Shown here: positions 11,201 through 23,559 of the stretch, in pieces
How positions within the stretch are numbered: position 1 is the stretch's first letter
Layout: each line of letters begins with the position of its first letter
Source of the DNA: Tenrec ecaudatus
Lineage: Eukaryota; Chordata; Mammalia; Afrosoricida; Tenrecidae
NCBI RefSeq assembly: GCF_050624435.1
Contig: NC_134540.1
Coordinates: 107,723,739-107,787,738, forward strand
DNA length: 64,000 bases
Direction: 5' to 3'
Translations under genes and position numbers: made by a program
The notes under the pieces: model-generated
Seen by the model: only the letters and a program-made list of their open reading frames with translations
The model's database searches: none
Told to the model about the DNA's origin: nothing

Positions 11201-14200
11201 CCTACTGTGATGATTATACTTACTTAGGGGACTCAAGTTGTACTTGTCCTTTTGTGATTGGCTAACTTCACTTAGCATATTCTCCAACTCTTCCCATGAA
11301 ACAATGTGCTTCATGTAATCCCCAGTGCTTTTTAGTGATGCATAGTACTCCATTGTGTGTATGTGCCAGAGATTTCTAATCCACTTGTCTATTGATGGAA
11401 TTTAAGTTTTTTTCCAATTCTTTGTGCTTGTGAATTACACCAAAGTAAACATTGGAGGGCAGATGACTGGTCATGGTTTATGTTTTATCTCTTCTAAGTA
11501 TATGCCTTGTAGAAGGATAGCTGGGTCATAAGATATCTCAATTTTCATTTGCTTTAAATGTTGCCAGATGGTTTTCCACAGAGACTGTGTGTATCTTCAC
11601 GACCGTCAGCAGTGGAGGAGAGATTCTAACTTTCTACATCCCCTCCAACATTTTTTGCTCTCTGATTTTCTGATTTGGTGTTAAATGGTATCTCATGATT
11701 TTTTAAAATTTGCATTTCTCTGATGGTTAATGATGGGGAGCATTTTCTCATATGTTTATTGGCCATTCAGGTCTCCTCCCTAGTGAAATTCCTCTTCAGA
11801 TCTTTTAACCACTTCCTCAGTGAGTTAACTCTTTTCCGATTTTTGCAGACTAGGAGGGTATTGTAGATTTTAGTAATAAGGCCTTTGTTGTGTCATTGCT
11901 AAAAATCCTCTCCCAGTCTGTGGGTTCTCTTGTGACCCTTTTGGTGAATTCTTTTGAAGCACACAGTTTTTTTTTTATCCTTAGCACAAGAGGGCTTATC
12001 AATTTCAGGTTCACTGTGTGTATATTGCTCTTAGTCTATGTATTCCCTGAGCCAAGGTTCTTAAGTTTGTCCCATTTCCTAAGTTGACAGTCCTGATAGT
12101 TTGGGAGTTTATTTCTAGGTCTGTGAGCCACCTTGAGTTTGTTATGTGCATGGGGTGTGATAAGCATCTCGTTTCAGTTTTCAGGTGGATATTCATTGTT
12201 CCAGGACCACTTGTTAAAGAGGGCATCCACTTCCCACTTGATGTTTTTTGGGTACTTGTTGAAGATAAGTTGTCAATATGCTGATTGTTTTATTTTTGTG
12301 CTTTTTTGTTGTTGTTGTTCTTTTCTGTTGGTCTGAGTATCTGTCATTATTCCAGTACCATGCTGTTTTGACTACTGCAGCTTTATAGTAGGTGTTAAAG
12401 TCAGGTAAAGTGAACCCTCCGACTTTGTCCTTCTTGAGGAGTTCTCTGCTAATTCTGGACTTCTTCCTTCTTCATATGAAATTGGTGGCTAGTTTTTCCA
12501 ATTCTTTGAAGAAGTTTGTTGGTATTTAGATTTGGATAGTGTTAAACTTATATAGTGTCTTCAATAAGATTGATATCTTTACTATATTGAGTTTTCTGAG
12601 CTATGAGCATGGGATATTCTTCCATTTGTGGAGGTCACTTTTGGTTTCCTTTAGTAGGGTCCTGTAATTTTCCTTGTATAAGTCTCTCTTTTTTTTTTTG
12701 GTTAAATATATCCCTAGATATTTCAATTTGTTCTTGGCTATTGTGAAGGCCTTCTTGATCTCCTCTTCCATTGCCCTATCCGATGTATATAGCAAATTCA
12801 GAGATTTCTGCTTGTTGATCTTATGTCCTGCCACTCTTCCATATTCCTCTATTGCTGTCAGTTCTTCTTTTATGGAGCTTTTGGGATTTTCAATGTATAG
12901 AGTCATGTCTTCTGCAAACAAGCAATAGTTGCATCTCCTTCTCTCTCAGTTGGATACCTTTAATGTCCTTACACTGTCTTATGTTGTTAGCTAGGAGTTT
13001 CAGTATGATGATGACTAGAAGTGGGGACAAGGGGTATCTTATCTGGTCCCCTTTTTAATGGGATTGTTTTCATCCATTCTCCATTGACTATGATGTTGGC
13101 TGTTGGCTTTTCATAGATAGCTTGTATTAACTTGAAGAATTTTCCTTCCGTTCCTATCTTCTTGAGTGTCTTAATTAGGAATGTGTGTTGGATGTTGTCA
13201 AATGCTTTTTCTGTGTCTGTGGATATTATCATATGAGTCATATATTTCTTATTAATGTGGTGAAAAATATTGATTGAATTTTGGATGTTAAACTATCCCT
13301 GCACCATTGGAATGAATCCCAACTGATCACGGTGGATGATATGCTTTATATAGTTTTGTGTTCTGTTGGCCAAATATTTGGTTAAGGATATTTGCATCTA
13401 TGTTAATTATCGCTATCAGTCTGTAGTTCTATATTCCTGTGGGACCCTTGTCCTGTTTGGGTATTAAAGTTCTACTGGCTTTGTAGAATGAGTTTGGGAG
13501 TTTGCCATCTTTTTCTATGCTCTGGATTAATTTGTGGAGTATCAGTGTCAGTTCTCCTTTGAATGCTTGGTAGAATGATCTGGTGAAGCCATCTGGTCTG
13601 GGACCTGTTTTGTTGGTAGTTTCTCAATAGCTATATCATTTTCTGTTTCTTCTTTTGTTATGGGTCTGTTGAGGTTCTTGACCCCTACATGGGATAATCT
13701 AGGGAGGGATTGCTTTTCCAAGTATTTGTCCATGTCTTCCACATTGTTGAATTCATTGGAGTACAGACTTTCATAGTATTTTGTGATTATCGTTTCAATC
13801 TTGTTGGGGTCTATTGTGATTTCCCCTGTTTCATCCCTCATCCTGGCTATTGATGTTTGCTCCCTCCTTTTCTTGGTTAGACTTGCCAGTGGTCTGTCAA
13901 TTGTGTTCAGCCTTTCAAAGAACCAGCTTTTTTTGCTGCATTGAATTTTGCATTGCTCTCTTGTCTTCCCACGCATTTAACTTGGCCCTGATTTTATCAT
14001 TTATTTTCTTTTACTATTGGAGGGGTTGCTCTGTTGACTCTGTTCTAGTTGCTGGAGGCTTTGTGATAGCATATCAGTCATAAATCTCTCTTCTCTTTGA
14101 CATATGCACTTATTGCTATCAAGCTACCTCTGATAACTGCTTTTGCTGGATCTCATAGGTTTTGGTATGCTATATTCTCATACTCATTAGTTTCTAGACA

Positions 14201-15023
14201 CTTCCTAAGCTCCTCTTTATGGTACTGGTACTTCTCTAGGATACTGGTCTGAGCCAGTACCCATTCATGTTGCAGAAGATCGTTATTTATCCTCCAATTG
14301 TTTGCCATTGTTTTTCTGGTCATGCTTTTACAGATCTCCAGTTATATGGCTCCATGATCCAAGAGGGATGGCTGAGTAATCTCCATGTGTTTGAATTTAC
14401 TCAGTCTCAACTTGTGTCCCAGCATGTGGCCTATTTTCAAAAATGAGCCATGTGCACTTGAAAAGAATGTGATTTTTTTTTTGACATTTGGATGGAAAGC
14501 TCTATAAATGTCTATCAGGTCCAGGTGCCTAATTGTGGTGTTTAGCTCTGTGACCTCCTTGCTGAGCTTCTTTCCCAGTGGTCTATCTTTCTCTGATATC
14601 AGTGTATTAAAGTCACCTACTATAATTGTTGAATTTGTGATGACTTTCTTCACCTTTTGAGTTAGTTTGTTTTAAAAGTTTCATGGGTCCCTCATTAGGC
14701 GTGTGTATATTTATTATGCTTGCTGTTTCCTAGTCTCCTGATCCTTTGTGCATTATATAGTGTCCCTCCTTGTCTCTTGTTATGGTTTGCACCTTAAGGT
14801 CAATTTTGTCAGATATTAAGATTGCAACCCCTTCATTTTTTAAGTTGCCTTTAGCCTGGTATATTTATCCCCCCCCAACTTTTATTCTTAGTCTATTTTT
14901 GTCTATGAGCTTAACATGTATCTCTTCCAGGCAACAGATTTATGGGTTCTGTTTTCTAAGCCAGTCTGCTAGCTTCTGTCTTTTAATGGCTGAGTTGATA
15001 CCATTGATATTCAGCGTTATTAT

Positions 15024-15492
15024 TGTTAGGTAGCTTAGCCCAGGGACTGGGATGTCCATTAATGCATGCCCAGGAGAGCCAGCATAGGACAAAGCTGGAT
15101 TTTCCCACAGGTGGGCACGGATGGGCGTTAAACCTGAATCAGCCCACCTGGGCCAGGTGATTGCAATCCAGCCAATGGGACCGACCTGGGGTTGTTCACC
15201 ACGCCTCCCCAGGGAATCCTTGAAAAGGCAGGAACTGAGAGGGAGAGGGTCTTGGCTTGTCTAGTCGTCTTTGTGGGAGGAAAACTTGGGAGAGAGATCT
15301 TTGCATGACCCTGAGCAGTCTCTGCCAGGCCGCATGGTCAAAAGGAATCCTATGGGTGCCGCGTAAAACCTGAAACTTCTTTTAACCCTCATTAAATCCA
15401 CTTGGATGACGAGCCAGGCTTCGGCGTGAATTCTTTCTCATGCGGAGCCAAGGATGGAGGTTGGAATCTAGCCCGGAGAGAGAGACCTTACA
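15024..15492 (+). mobile_element. ERV1-type solo LTR (fossil)
   Basis: The 469-bp element begins TGTTAGGTAGCTTAGCCC and ends GAGACCTTACA. It is flanked by 4-bp TTAT at 15020-15023 and 15493-15496, consistent with a class I retrovirus-like integration. It includes a possible CATTAAA polyadenylation signal near 15388 and a 3' block (AAAACCTGAAACTTCTTT) that recurs at about 38863. It is inserted in the L1 between the ORF2 endonuclease region and ORF1. No internal viral sequence adjoins it. Confidence 0.75.
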
Positions 15493-17484
15493 TTATCACC
15501 ATTGCTATTTTTTCATACCTTTTGTTTTGGGTATTTTCCTATCTCCCTTCATATCAGTGTGTAGTGTTTGTGAGTGGGGCTCATTCTTTCTTTCCTTTCC
15601 CTGTGAGACCATGTAATCTTGGTAATTGTTTTTGGCATGTTGGCTTCTGGGTGGACTTGGGCTCTAGGTTGGTCTCCTGCTTGTGCTTGGTGGATGTTGG
15701 TCTTCTGACCATAGTGTGTTGGCTAGGATTTTCCACAGGGTTGGGTGTCTTATGGGATATTTTTAAAGTTTTTCCTTGTCTTGGAAGATTCTTACCTCAC
15801 CATCCATCTTAACAGATAGTATGGCAGGCAGCGGATTCTCAGCTGTCATTTTTTTCTTTCAGCTTTTGGAAGATGTTATTCCAGTCGTTCCTCCTCTTCA
15901 TTGTATCTGCTGAGAGGTCTGAGCATATTCTTATCTGAGCACCATTGTATGTGACTGCTTTTTTTTCTCTTGTTGCTCTTAACATTTTCTCTTTTCCTTG
16001 AAGTTGGATAATTTAAGAACTGTATGCCTTGGTGTGTTCTTCCTAAAGTTTAGTCTAATTGGTGCCCTCTCTTTCTGTATTTGTGTCTGATTCTCTTTCA
16101 TTAAGGTGGGGAAGTTTGCTTCCAGAAATTCCCTTGCTAATTTAGCTGTTGACTTTTTCATTGTGTCTTATTCCAGTAGACCAATTATTCGACTATTTTT
16201 CCTCTTCATAGCATCTGTCACTGATCTCAGGTTTTCTTATGCCACTTTGCTTATCTTGTTTGACTATCTTTCCCGTATGTTGAAGTCTGCCTGATTGTTC
16301 TCAAGATTTCTGGTAGGATTCTCCACCTTTTCTAGTTTGTTGGTGAGATCCATGGTCTTGTGTTTTGCTTGTTACCTCATCCATTAGCTCTTGTATTTCC
16401 CTTTAGTGCATGGACTTCATTCCCCTCTATCGTGGACTTTATCTTCTCTAGCATTGTTTCCTCATTCTGTGTTGCTTACCTCCTATCCTGTATTACTCCA
16501 AGGAGCCTTCTGAAGATTTATTTTTGTGGCAGATCCATGTCTAATTCTTCTATGAGCTGCAATTGTGTTTTGTTTTTCTTATATCCTTGTTGAGGGTGTT
16601 GCTGTGTGTTGCTGTTTGCATTTCATTTTGGAATAACTGGGCGCCATGTTTCTGGGAAACCAATGGTCCCTAAGCCCTCTCTCGGTGTGACTGGTAAGAG
16701 TGTTTCCATGGACTTCCTGTTCGTTTGACTGATAAGAGTGTTTCCAAGGACTGCCTATAGCCTACTATGGTGGTGATTCAGACTGCTATGGAGGTAGGGT
16801 GCCACAGTGATTCAGTGGCTGGCAGTGGTGGAGGGCCTCTGAGTCTGGGCTGAAGTTGGTGACTACATATGCCATTAGGCCAGGATGGGGCAAGTCTGTA
16901 TCATGGGCACGGGTCAGGTCTGAACTGTCAAGCTACAATTTTTAAAGACTCTCTGTGGAGCCCAAAACTGATAGGGTCATTTTTTTTGCCTTGGGCTGTG
17001 GCTATCAGCACCTGTTGGCTTTTTCCATTTTGTTGTTAAAAACCATAGGCTTTGCTCTGGAGATTAGCATTCTGGATACCTTGTTATGCTAATGGACAGA
17101 GTTCTGCAAGCTTATATTCAAAGTTACACAAAGGACCACAGCCTGGAATTGAGAGCATTAAAAATAAATGGAGTTTTTATAATGGGCCTGTGGGGTGCCT
17201 TGGTATCTGGGCTGTGCTGCACTATCGTCCAGGGAAGGGGAACGAGCTTAGCAGAGTATATTTGGGGCCGACTGTGTCAGGAGCCACCCCAGCTGCCCTG
17301 TTTTGTCCCTCCCCATTCTATCCTGCCAACACTGCTGGTTGTGCTCTGTGGAACTGTAGTTCTGTCACAGCTCTTCACTTGCTGCAAATGATTGCCTAAT
17401 TATCGGTTGTTACCCATGCTGGCAGGCATGGGGTTGGGAAAAGGTGGGAAGAGCATGGCTGATGTAGTCACTCTGTTCCTGACT

Positions 17485-17507
17485 GGGGGGTGGGGGGTGG
17501 GGTGGGG
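17485..17507 (+). repeat. G-run cluster in L1 5' UTR
   Basis: Several runs of four to six G separated by single T residues, on the strand opposite to L1 transcription. The arrangement could form a G-quadruplex in single strands. No experimental meaning can be claimed. Confidence 0.6.
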
Positions 17508-17935
17508 AATTTCAAAGCTCTGGAGTGCAGCTGCAGGGCAATACAATGTGGGGAACTCTGCTGTGAGGTCATGTGGCTAGCTCTCAGAGGCTGTCTGCTA
17601 GTTTAAGATTATGACCACTGTTATACAGCAGTCTTGGGAAATAATTGCTCACAGGGGGACTAGGACCCAGAAAGGTGTGGCAGATGCTGTTCTGCTCAAC
17701 TTGGTGAGGGGTTAGCAGAGCCTGAAGGCACACAGTGAACTTAGAGTGTTTCAGTGAGTTTTCAAATCACTTCATGTGTGAAAATCAAAGGAGGAGGTCT
17801 GAGCCAGACTCTAGTACACTGAATCCTTTTATAACATCCAGCCTCCCAGTATTGGCCTCCTTACTTCTTTCTGATCTGACAGCATGAGCACCAGGTGGGT
17901 GATTCTACCTGGAGGCCATCTTGATTCCTCCTACT

Positions 17936-18960
17936 CTTTGTATTTTCTTGGGGTTTGTTGAGTATCTTTGGTATGTGGAATATTTGTATCAAATTTGGAA
18001 ACATTTTCTTCATCATTTCTTTGGAATTATTTTTTATTTATTGCTTCTCTCTGTACTTCTCTTAGAACTTTAATTTCATGTGTGAGGGGGCTTCAAAAAG
18101 TTCCTAAAATTCTAGTTTTCTTTCATTTCATATTTCCTGTTGGAGTCCCTTCATATATTAGACTGCTTGCAGGCACATTAATGATTTTATGACAGAATTT
18201 TCACTCTTCATACAGGAGAGATGGGTTTGATTCTTGGTCAGAGCACCTCATGTGCAGTCACTACCCATTTGTCATTGCTGATGTATGTTGCTATGATTCT
18301 GTACAGGTTTTAGTAGGGATTCCAGATTAAGTGGATGGGGATGAGAGGCCTGATGATCTCCTTCGATGAATCACAATGGCCAAATCCATGAATCATGAGG
18401 ATGGCACAGGGATAGGCAGTATTTTATCCAGTATTTTATGAGGTGACCTCTCGTCAGGGGCTGTCTCAGTGGCAACTAAAAGCAACAACAACAACAATAA
18501 CAAACTACTTAAAGTTGTTTTGCCATTAACTAACACTATTCACACACACACACACAATGCTCTATTTTATGTCTTTCACTTCCATGATATTTTCTCCCAT
18601 AATTTTATATAGATTTCATAGATTTCAACTCTAGGTCAATTTGGTTGTATTTTTATGCCTCTCATATATTTATACTTAACTTTTTTGAACATATGGATAA
18701 TAGTTTTAATATCTTTTAAAATATTGTTGACTGCAAATTCTAACATATGTGTCAGTTTTAAGTTGGTTTTGACTAGTTTTCCCCTCACTCTCTTCCTATT
18801 TCCATCCATGTCCAATATTTTATATTAAAGAATAGATTTAAATTTTACCTTATTGGGTTTTGGTTCTTATTTTATTTTTTATAAATTTATTGTTCTGAGA
18901 TGCAATTATGTTACTTAGAATCTGCATATGATCTTTTAAATTTTTAAAGATTTGTTAGGT
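17936..18960 (-). mobile_element. Ancient L1M-type LINE 3' region
   Basis: Antisense text such as ttggggtttgttgagtatct, followed by aaatttggaaacattttctt and, past a SINE, a block with tgttgactgcaaattctaac. This resembles the 3' portion of old mammalian L1M subfamilies, from memory. The full-length L1 inserted into this older copy, whose sequence appears to continue left of 8934. It is strongly diverged with no frame. Confidence 0.6.
18185..18512 (+). mobile_element. AfroSINE with tRNA-Gly-like head and RTE tail
   Basis: The B-box side of a tRNA head lies at about 18210-18225 (gggtttgattcttggtc). A body follows with ttgctatgattctgtacagg and a 3' tail ending in CAACAACAACAACAATAAC. The better-preserved copy at 44735 shows the same order and a clear tRNA-Gly resemblance. 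It is inserted in the L1M remnant. Confidence 0.75.
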
Positions 18961-20720
18961 GGGACCAAAATATTGTTTAGTGTAGAGATAATGATTTCAT
19001 ACTACTGTGGCAAAAGCTGTCTGAGTACTCCATGCAGTTTGTGAATTATGAGGTTTTGCACAATCTGGCTGTTGATAGCTGTCACTTTTCATGTTCTCGT
19101 GTAAGCTCTAGGCACTGTTCTTTCAGATACAGATGCCCCCCCATCTCTATTAATTTACTTACATGAATGTGCTGACAAATAGTCAAGCAAGCACACTGCT
19201 AAATACTCAAAGGAAGCCCGTTACAGATCTCCCCTGTTCTTTGTACCTGAAGCACTTTCTTCTTCAGTAGTTCCTCCTGGCAATTTTAACCAGGTTAGTT
19301 TTTCCAAACTCTAAGCTTCATCTTTTCCTGGTAATAAATTTAATGACATCCACCTGAAGTTTTCTTTTTCTTCCCTGGCCTGAAACTTTTAAGTCAGTAA
19401 GCTGGAGCTATTGTATAGTACATCTCCTTTTACTCTGTCTTCTCTTATGATAATAATTCATTATTATATTTGTTATGCTCTTAAGCATATGTTTTTAATA
19501 GTCTTTATTTAAAATTTTGGTAGGAATTACCTAATCTCTAATTATTGAAAAAAGAAACTCCACACTGATTAATTTAAAAATTTTTCTAGAGGAGTGAGCA
19601 ACTATTTATAATTGTGGTGTCCTTGAGTTGAGTCTAACTCAGAACAGGCTGTCTGATGTATTTGAAAGTTGTGTTGAAAGGTGTAATGGAAACCTCTAAG
19701 AACTGAGATTCTAGAAAGAGAACTCAACTTGACTGACAAATAGCCAGGAATGATGAGCTTCACCCAAGAAAAGAATCTTGGCTACCAGTGAGGAGGGGAA
19801 GAAGTGGATATGATATAAGGCAATCAGAGTTGGCCAGCTGCTTATGAATATATATATATATATATTTCATATATTAAAACTGAAATAATATTTTTACTAA
19901 AATCTCTGCAAAAATTGGAGCCAGAAATCCTCCATCAGCAGGTGGGAAAATCAGGTTACACATCTTCAGGAAGGTTAGGCAAGAGCCAAGCTATTCTGAA
20001 CCCAATGGAGTCTTTTTGAACCTCAATTAATAGATGGGTCTTTTGGCATAAAATTATTGTCCATCAGAAACTGGCCTAAGGCCAAAAACCAATTTACCTT
20101 GAACTCAGAATGTCCGTTATTTTGTGAGGGGTCTTGCCTAGGAATAGAGATCTTCTGTGCTGGCATTCAGAGAGATTAATTTTCAAATGATTTCAATTTT
20201 GTAATGAGGCATACATAGGGCCAGGTTTGCGGAAGCTTAATATGTTAGAACTTCCTAGAGGCAATTTGTAGGTAACTCAGGCATTTAGAAGAAACAACAA
20301 AAAAGAGTAATACAATGCATGAAACTAAAGGGGTGGAGAAACTACTAGTCAGAAGATTAAATCTGTGTTTTACTCAGCAGAGAGTTTCAATCTGTATCTC
20401 ATTAAGTCAGCAATTCTAACCAAAACAAAGATAGGATAGTAAATATTTAAATAGTGATTAAAACATTGCCTAGACAGTAGGAAATATCTGCCCTTGCCAA
20501 CTGTTTATTTGGATGAAATAAAAATAAATGAAGGGCATACAAACTATGTCTTTCTGGTGGCTCACAGGGACCTTTTGCTCGTATGAGGCAACTCCTTCAA
20601 TCATTAACTTGAACCATATGGATCTCATGGATAGCCAAATGATAAAGAATTTTGAAAATTATTAACACAAAGTTGCATGTAACAAATATATATTTTTTCT
20701 TGAATACATTTTACATTTAT
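18960..20720. other. Old diverged sequence, partly L1M-like
   Basis: The first 500 bases may continue the old L1M 3' region. About 19610-19690 has a short stretch resembling an AfroSINE or RTE 3' tail (ccttgagttgagtctaactc). From 19700 to 20640 nothing recognisable was seen except a short TA run at 19848-19866. No supported gene. Confidence 0.45.
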
Positions 20721-20724
20721 CAGT

Positions 20725-20995
20725 TGTTGCTGTTAATTGTCATTGAGCCAAGTTCGACTCATGGACAAAAGAATGAGCCCCTGTCCCGTTTTGTCCAGCT
20801 CTTTGTTTTTCTTGTTGAGCCTCTAATCACCCATCCTTATCCAGAGATTTGAGACTGGTTCTTCCTAATAACATTTCCAAGTTTTGGGTTGCACACTGGG
20901 CTCCAAACCACAAGTTCATCAGTTTGAACTTATCAGTTGCTCCTCAAGTGAAAGATGAAACTTTCTGCTGTCAGAATTGACTAAACAACAAATGT
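20725..20995 (+). mobile_element. Diverged afrotherian SINE pair
   Basis: The first half resembles an inverted RTE/SINE tail (ttgttgctgttaattgtcat then gccaagttcgactcatgg). From about 20885 a plus-strand AfroSINE head and body follow (tgcacactgggctccaaacc, then agtttgaactta, and tail gtcagaattgactaaac). The two parts are probably independent insertions. Confidence 0.55.
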
Positions 20996-21434
20996 GTGAA
21001 TAGCATGCTCAGAGTAAACGTGCCTGCCTTGTTTCTAAAGAGCATTCTGGCTATACTGTTTCTAAGACGAATCTGTTCATTCTTTTGTTAGTTTATGGTA
21101 TATTCAATATTCTCCAACAAGAGTTCAAATACATAAGAAGTGGTAGGGTAAATTAGAGTAGATTTTTAACCAGAAATTTGGATGGGTAATGCAAACCAAA
21201 GTCATACTTGATTTGCTAGTATAACACCCACTTTAATTTAGATTTTGCCAACTGTTAGTCTAATTAAAGGAGTGATTGCATGAGATTTTATAGCTCTTGT
21301 GGGACACTTGAAAGTTGACATTTTTAATTACAGTAATTTTGTGATTAAAAGTAATACCTTTCCCTTTGAAAGACCTACAACAGCAGAGGAGTTCCTGAAT
21401 ATAAACTCAATAGTGCTATATTCTCTTTTGTATA

Positions 21435-21640
21435 GAATTAGACATGTTATCAGGAAGGGCCAATCACAGGAAGTCCATCATAATTGGTAGAGTAAAGGGT
21501 CAGCAAAAAAAAAGAAGAAAACCTTCCATGAGATGGATTGACACAGTGACTGCAACAATGAACTCAAATGTAACGAGGATTGGGCAATGTTTTGTTCTGT
21601 TGTACCTAAGGTCAGAGCAGACTTAATAGCAACTAATTAA
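21435..21640 (+). mobile_element. RTE LINE 3' end
   Basis: This is the terminal RTE sequence: aggaagggccaatcacagg, then gatggattgacacagtgactgcaac with tttgttctgttgtacctaag and the tail gtcagagcagacttaatagc. It is strongly 5'-truncated. The same terminal block ends the RTE copies at 27925-29990 and 59321-62630. Confidence 0.8.
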
Positions 21641-21644
21641 AAAA

Positions 21645-22745
21645 CCAACATGACTCAACATTGACAATGAAAATTTCTAATTCATGGTTTTCTTAAGGAT
21701 GACTGCAATACTGTTTTCCCTAGTCCTTTTGAATACGAAACTGTGCTTAGTGTGTTGACACAGAAGCATAAGCAGCTGTTTTGGTGACTCAATTCATGTC
21801 AATAAATAGCATTATCCGTCACATGTACAGTACTGGATTGAATGCTGAAGATGAGCACACTACAGAGTTTGGAGCCACTTTGTCCTTGAGCAACTTGAAA
21901 CCTGATGAGTTCAGCATGCGTGGAGCATGAAATATGGAGTGAAGGGGAGATGATGTTACTATAGGTCTCATTTTTTTAAACTGCCTTAAAAGTATCTTGA
22001 TGAGACGCCTCACTGGACATTGAGGTGAATTTTTTCCTCCTTTAAAGTTTGGATTAGAGGGAGAGATTTGTTATCTGGGTTTAATGTCCAATCTTTTTCT
22101 TTTACATATAGAATACAGTCATTAATAAGGAGAATTATTGAATTAGTCCCAGCTCCATGACAGCCACTTTATTACTAGTGGGTAAACAAAAATATAGGAT
22201 AGAACAGTTACATAGAAAGGAATATGAAATGTGGCAAAGTTTCCCATTTCCAACATAATCGCTTAACTCAAGTAGCTGTTGTCAAACCCAAGTGATCAGA
22301 ACCCTCATAAGATTTTCTTCCAAAGTGCTGTACCGTAGGTTCAGGATCTCTGACATTGTTAATTTTGTACAGATTTGCATACAGTTCCTACTCTAGTCCT
22401 CTTCACATGAAGATGGCATGCTTGGTTTCCTGCTCAGGTTGAGTATGCTCCAGGAAGTCCCAGGGATCCTTGCTGACTTCCAGTCCTGCTAGGGACCTAT
22501 CACCTCTCTAAAATGAATCTCTGGCTATGTCCTCCTCTTGCGCAAAAGCTTTTGGTGACTTCCACTGCCTCTAAAATAAAGTCTAAGCATGATGTATAAA
22601 CAAGCTTTCATCATCTCTGTTCCTCTCCTGCCACACTCTGCCTCTGACTTTACTTCTTGCTAAAAAAAGAGAAAATGTTGTTTCTACAATGCATTTTGAT
22701 GTGTCCTACCCCTGGAACTTGAATTTATTCTCTCCTTTCTTTCTT
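21645..22745. other. No supported gene; old unassigned sequence
   Basis: Unique or very old repeat sequence. About 22500-22660 has text resembling an ancient mammalian-wide repeat (aaaataaagtctaagcatga then ctttcatcatctctg). The family could not be named with confidence. Confidence 0.4.
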
Positions 22746-22747
22746 GG

Positions 22748-22985
22748 GAAGAGCCCTGATAGTGTAGCGTGGTACACACTGGGCTGATAACCACAAGGTC
22801 AGCGTTGTTAACCACCAGCCATTTCATGAGAGAGGAAGGTTCCCATTCCTGTAAAGAGCTACAGTTTTGGACCCCGCCCCTCCCCGCCCCCAGGGCAGTT
22901 CTACTGCTGCATTCATGTAAGTTGGAATCAATTTAATGGCAGCTGTTTTTGAGTTGGATTTGATTCAGTGGCAGCTCTTAGGGCA
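22748..22985 (+). mobile_element. AfroSINE
   Basis: It starts near gaagagccctgatagtgtag with a tRNA-like head (tacacactgggctgataacc, ggtcagcgttgttaac). A body with agagctacagttttgg and an RTE-like tail (gttggaatcaatttaatggc) follows. A C-rich expansion lies at 22870-22892. Confidence 0.85.
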
Positions 22986-23168
22986 AACTCAACGAGTTAA
23001 TTTTTAAAATTTTTATTTAATAACTGATTTTGCATATCTTAATACTGCATATCATGGTTATTTAATAATAATTTTAAAAATCACCTTCTAACCAAACTGA
23101 AATCCTCAAAGGCAAAAACTATGTCTTATTTACATTAGGATGCTCAGTGGTAAAGATAGTGCCTAGAA

Positions 23169-23553
23169 TGTTATGGATTGAATTGTGTTATCCCAAAGAC
23201 ATATTGAATTGCTGGCTTTTGTACCTGTGGGTGTATCCTGCTTGGAAATAGGTTTTTCATTTATTTTATGTTATTGAGGCCACACCAGGGTAGGGTGCAT
23301 CCTAAGCCTAATTATTTTGGAATTATAAAACAATCTGAATAAACATAAAGCCATATGTACTGAGGAAGGCTGATGTTATTGAGCAAGTTAAGGAATACAA
23401 AGGGAAAAGAAATGCCCAGGTTTACTGCAAAGAGTAAATGGACACAATTGAGATTCTGATTTGGATTTTTAGTTTCCAGAACTGAGAAAATAAGTTTCTG
23501 CTCTTTAAAGTCATATCCTTTTTCTGTTACAGCAGCACTAGGTAATGAAGACA
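23169..23553 (+). mobile_element. MaLR (MLT1-like) solo LTR (fossil)
   Basis: It begins TGTTATGGATTGAATTGTGT and ends CAGCACTAGGTAATGAAGACA. It carries the family's ccagaactgagaaaataag block near its 3' end. These are hallmarks of the ancient mammalian ERVL-MaLR MLT1 group, recalled from consensus. Diverged and old. No clear target duplication and no internal region. Confidence 0.8.
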
Positions 23554-23559
23554 ATTAAT

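Larger units (their letters stand above)
8947..17935 (-). mobile_element. Near full-length L1 LINE (afrotherian lineage)
   Basis: The element reads leftward and is bracketed by the 13-bp repeat CTTTGTATTTTCT. Approximate parts in sense order are: 5' UTR 17935-16600, starting with the inverse of ggccatcttgattcctcc; ORF1 16600-15800; ORF2 about 15000-11200; 3' UTR 11200-8970. The minus-strand ORF1 piece at 15979-16161 has KNTPRHTVLKLSNFKEK, the conserved L1 RNA-binding block. In ORF2 the endonuclease has IIVGDFNTLISEKDRPLG near 14560-14620. The reverse transcriptase has STDTEKAFDNIQHTFLIKTL near 13160-13220 and FAEDMTLYIENP near 12890-12920, where the active-site FADD has decayed. Frames are broken at many points, so it is inactive. 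Removing the inserted LTR leaves about 8.5 kb, long for a mammalian L1 because of the 3' UTR. Confidence 0.88.

Noticed and set aside
15402-15812. 136-codon frame with hydrophobic stretches
   Set aside because: It starts in the ERV1-type LTR and continues into antisense L1; not a membrane-protein gene.
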